In this document: piece by piece, positions 6,913-8,989 of the stretch | Position numbering within the stretch: the stretch's first letter is position 1 | Layout: every line of letters starts with the position of its first letter | NCBI GenBank assembly: GCA_027030825.1 | Contig: JALVEM010000331.1 | Location: 1-8,989 of the forward strand | DNA from: Thiohalobacter sp. | GTDB lineage: Bacteria > Pseudomonadota > Gammaproteobacteria > Thiohalobacterales > Thiohalobacteraceae | Direction: 5' to 3' | DNA length: 8,989 bases | Position numbers and translations under genes: made by a program | The notes under the pieces: model-generated | The model's input: the letters and a program-made list of their open reading frames with translations, nothing else | What the model was told of the DNA's origin: nothing | Database searches by the model: none

Positions 6913-7304
6913 AGACGCGACCGCTTCCGGACCAGTCCCGCGGCCAGTCCATGGTCGAGTATCTCGTCATCCTCATGGCGCTGGTGCCCGTCTTCCTGCC
7001 CTGGAAAGGCGGCCCACTCGACCAGCTGCGCCAGGCCGTGGTGGACAAGCACCGTGGCTACACCTATGCGGTCTCGCTGTCGGAGATTCCCGAAACCGAC
7101 CGGCTCGACGAGCTCGCCGACTACTACGATGCGCTCGGCAAGTATCCCGCGCTTTCCGCCGAACTGCGCAGCGGCGGGCAGAAGATCGGCAACCTCGGCC
7201 GGCAGATCGAGTCGGTGAACGACCGGCTGCAGAGCTTCGATCCCGGCGACATCGCCTCGCCGCTGCCGCACTTCGAATTCAAACCGAGCCCTCCCCTCTT
7301 CTGA
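6909..7304 (+). CDS. Second pilin-like protein (minor Flp/TadE-type pseudopilin)
   Basis: This 131-residue protein begins at an ATG overlapping the previous stop (ATGA). The leader ends RG12, followed by QSMVEY with E17 and Y18 at +5/+6, a full Tad prepilin-peptidase motif. The hydrophobic stretch LVILMALVPVFL is short and broken by Pro. The remainder is polar, with a helical middle part rich in Leu, Asp and Arg (about 63-112), and a Pro-rich C-terminus PSPPLF. Size is between a Flp pilin and a TadE, so a minor pilin or pseudopilin role is likely. The next gene starts 17 nt after its stop. Confidence 0.72.
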   Translation: MKTRPLPDQSRGQSMVEYLVILMALVPVFLPWKGGPLDQLRQAVVDKHRGYTYAVSLSEIPETDRLDELADYYDALGKYPALSAELRSGGQKIGNLGRQIESVNDRLQSFDPGDIASPLPHFEFKPSPPLF

Positions 7305-7321
7305 ACAGGAACGCCGAACCC

Positions 7322-8989
7322 GTGAACAGGAAGAACCTTACGCTCATGTTGATCGCCCTGGGGCTGGGTGCCGCCGCCGCCCTGCTCTCGATGCTCTATC
7401 TCAAGGCGCGCGAGGCCCAGCTGCGGGCCGAGCTCACGCCGAAGGTGGAGGAGATCCAGGTCGTGGTCGCCAGCCGCGACCTGCTCAAGGGCGACCGGCT
7501 CGACGCCAGCACCCTGGCCGTGCGCAGCCTGCCCGCAGACATGGTGGACACCGGCGCCGTCAAACCCGACGAGTTCGAGAAGATCAAGGGGCTCGTGCTG
7601 ACCCACAACCTGGCCTCCGGGCGTCCCCTGCTGCACAGCTTCGTCGACCGCGAGTTCCCGCTCGACTTCTCGGACACCATTCCCGAGCGGCGGCGCGCCA
7701 TGACCATCCAGGTCGACGAGATCAATGCCGTCTCCGGCTTCATCCGGCCCGGCAACCGCATCGATCTCTTCGTGACCCTGCCGCCCGGCGCCCTGGGGCC
7801 GGACGACGAGGGCGAGCAGGAAGTGCTGCCCCTGCTCGAGAACATCGAGGTCCTGGCCACCGGCAGGCTGCCGGCCCGTGACTACGAGGAGCGGGTGCGG
7901 CTGATGCGCATGGGCTACAAGGTGCCCGACAACGGCAATTTCGCCACCCTGGTGCTGAACGTGACGCCGCGGGAAGCCGCCATCCTGGCCACCGCCCAGG
8001 ACAAGGGCAGCCTGCTCGCCGTGCTGCGCAACCGCAAGGACGGCAGCGGGGCCGGCTTCGTGTCCGTCACCCCCGACGACCTGAAGCGGCATGCCCGGGA
8101 ACTGGCCGCCCGTGCGCGCGCCCGGCTCGCTGCCGGATCGCTTGGCGGCCGGCGTCACGACCGCATCCTGGGCAAGGCCACGCTCGCCACGCGCGAGGAC
8201 GGCACCGTGGTCACCGCCGATGGGCGGGTGATCGCAGGCGCCCGCATGAACAGCGAGGGCAAGCTGGTGCTGGCCGACGGCACCGTGGTGGACCCGAAGG
8301 ACGTGGTCGTGCGGGCCGACGGCACGGTCACCACCCGCGACGGCCGCGTCCTCTCCGTGCCGGAGAAACGCGCGCTCGGCAACGGCCTGTATGCGACGCG
8401 CGACGGCCGGGTCGTGACCGCCGACGGCAAGGTGGTCGAGGGGCTCCGCGTCGCCGAGGACGGCACCCTGATGACGGCCGACGGCACCGTGATCGACGGC
8501 ACCGGCCTGCAGGTGAACGAGAAGGGGCAGCTCGTCACCGCCGACGGCAGGGTGGTCGATCCCGCCACCCTCGAGGCCCGGGCGGACGGCACCCTGGTGG
8601 CCGGGGACGGCACCGTCGTCGCCACTGCCGGCAGCCGGGCGCTGGGTGAGGTCCATCAGGACGCGGACGGCCACCTGGTGACCGCCGACGGCACGGTGCT
8701 GACCGGGGCCAGGCTCGACAAGGACGGGAAGCTGGTGCTCGCCGACGGCACCCGGGTCGATCCGAAGGACGTCATCGTCCGCGCCGATGGCACGGTCATG
8801 ACACGAGACGGCCGCATCCTCTCCTCGATCCGGGCGGCACGGAAGGCGGAAGGCCTCGAGACCACCGCGGACGGCAAGGTGCGCACGGCCGACGGCACCG
8901 TGCTCACGGGCGTGAAGCTCGACAGGGACGGGAAGCTGGTGCTCGCCGATGGCACCCGCGTGGATCCGAAGGACGTGATCATCCACGCC
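7322..8989 (+). CDS. cpaB: CpaB/RcpC-type Tad assembly protein with a long Asp-Gly repeat extension, 3' end outside the window
   Basis: The first 556 codons are visible; no stop is reached. The GTG at 7322 is preceded by AGGAA at 7307-7311. Residues 6-27 form a membrane anchor, about 45-110 an SAF-type domain (VVVASRDLLKGDRLD), and about 125-245 the CpaB/RcpC domain with the hallmark RPGNRIDLFV from R142. CpaB proteins sit in the inner membrane/periplasm and act with the secretin in Tad pilus assembly. An Arg/Ala-rich linker (about 252-283) follows. From residue 288 to the window edge, where a usual CpaB of roughly 250-300 residues would end, the protein becomes an Asp-Gly repeat array. The frame is open throughout, so this is a true fusion or extension, not a frameshift. 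The CpaB assignment is firm; the role of the extension is unknown. Confidence 0.88.
   Translation, partial: MNRKNLTLMLIALGLGAAAALLSMLYLKAREAQLRAELTPKVEEIQVVVASRDLLKGDRLDASTLAVRSLPADMVDTGAVKPDEFEKIKGLVLTHNLASGRPLLHSFVDREFPLDFSDTIPERRRAMTIQVDEINAVSGFIRPGNRIDLFVTLPPGALGPDDEGEQEVLPLLENIEVLATGRLPARDYEERVRLMRMGYKVPDNGNFATLVLNVTPREAAILATAQDKGSLLAVLRNRKDGSGAGFVSVTPDDLKRHARELAARARARLAAGSLGGRRHDRILGKATLATREDGTVVTADGRVIAGARMNSEGKLVLADGTVVDPKDVVVRADGTVTTRDGRVLSVPEKRALGNGLYATRDGRVVTADGKVVEGLRVAEDGTLMTADGTVIDGTGLQVNEKGQLVTADGRVVDPATLEARADGTLVAGDGTVVATAGSRALGEVHQDADGHLVTADGTVLTGARLDKDGKLVLADGTRVDPKDVIVRADGTVMTRDGRILSSIRAARKAEGLETTADGKVRTADGTVLTGVKLDRDGKLVLADGTRVDPKDVIIHA
8183..8989 (+). repeat. In-frame tandem Asp-Gly repeat array within the CpaB-like gene
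   Basis: Residues 288-556 hold 12 paired motifs of the form DG-x5-DG. The first Asp (or equivalent) of each pair is at residue 293, 312, 333, 361, 380, 401, 422, 449, 468, 489, 517 and 536, and the second is always exactly 7 residues later. In two units the first Asp is replaced (E312, K401). Steps between pairs run 19-21-28, 19-21-21-27, 19-21-28, 19, giving super-repeats of 68, 88 and 68 residues; the second has one extra unit. A DPKD(V/I) segment follows the second unit of super-repeats 1, 3 and 4. DNA of 8684-8785 and 8888-8989 agrees at 88 of 102 positions, counted by eye, so part of the array duplicated rather recently. It continues past the window. Confidence 0.92.

Noticed and set aside
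7124..8986. Long open frame of 620 codons on the minus strand opposite the 131-residue pilin-like gene and the cpaB gene
   Set aside because: It is antisense to two well-supported genes and its apparent repeats mirror the DG array. GC-rich codon bias keeps this frame open.
8183..8989. CRISPR-like or non-coding DNA repeat array
   Set aside because: The repeat is in frame, diverged mostly at synonymous or conservative positions, and lacks uniform repeats with unique spacers.

Overview
The window is GC-rich coding DNA with very short intergenic gaps, GTGA/ATGA stop-start overlaps and proteobacterial gene content. It most resembles a free-living gammaproteobacterium, possibly of the Chromatiales/Ectothiorhodospiraceae type; that placement comes from gene style only and is weak. 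No mobile element, tRNA, rRNA or CRISPR array was seen.

Left part (1-3120) is sensory and regulatory. A truncated membrane-anchored protein runs leftward off the window (1-92). Divergent from it is a two-gene unit: a small four-helix membrane protein (208-654) and, overlapping it by 4 nt, a hybrid sensor histidine kinase (651-2447) with six predicted membrane helices, HisKA/HATPase and a C-terminal receiver. A NarL/LuxR-type response regulator (2452-3120, minus strand) faces the kinase tail to tail, 4 bp apart.

The short gap 3121-3255 is the control region between the regulator and a rightward gene cluster. It holds a candidate promoter for the regulator, which would give an almost leaderless mRNA, and two inverted repeats, one of them TGACAC-N10-GTGTCA upstream of the pilin gene.

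Right part (3256-8989) is the start of a Tad/Flp (type IVb/IVc) pilus operon, all on the plus strand and mostly overlapping or tightly spaced: Flp-type pilin, TadG-like protein, TadE-like pseudopilin, a secreted protein of unknown function with two similar halves, a second pilin-like protein, and a CpaB/RcpC-type assembly protein that runs off the window. Three of these proteins carry the Tad prepilin-peptidase motif G/xxxxE(Y/F). Secretin, ATPase, platform proteins and peptidase are not in the window and would be expected downstream or elsewhere.

The most unusual object is the CpaB-like protein. After a normal SAF plus CpaB/RcpC core it continues for at least 269 residues as a regular array of paired Asp-Gly motifs: 12 pairs, each spaced exactly 7 residues, in super-repeats of about 68 residues. 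The array is still open at the window edge. The two-component genes beside a Tad operon recall the PprA/PprB arrangement that controls Flp pili in Pseudomonas aeruginosa, so the likely story is a signal-responsive adhesive pilus with a modified periplasmic assembly component.
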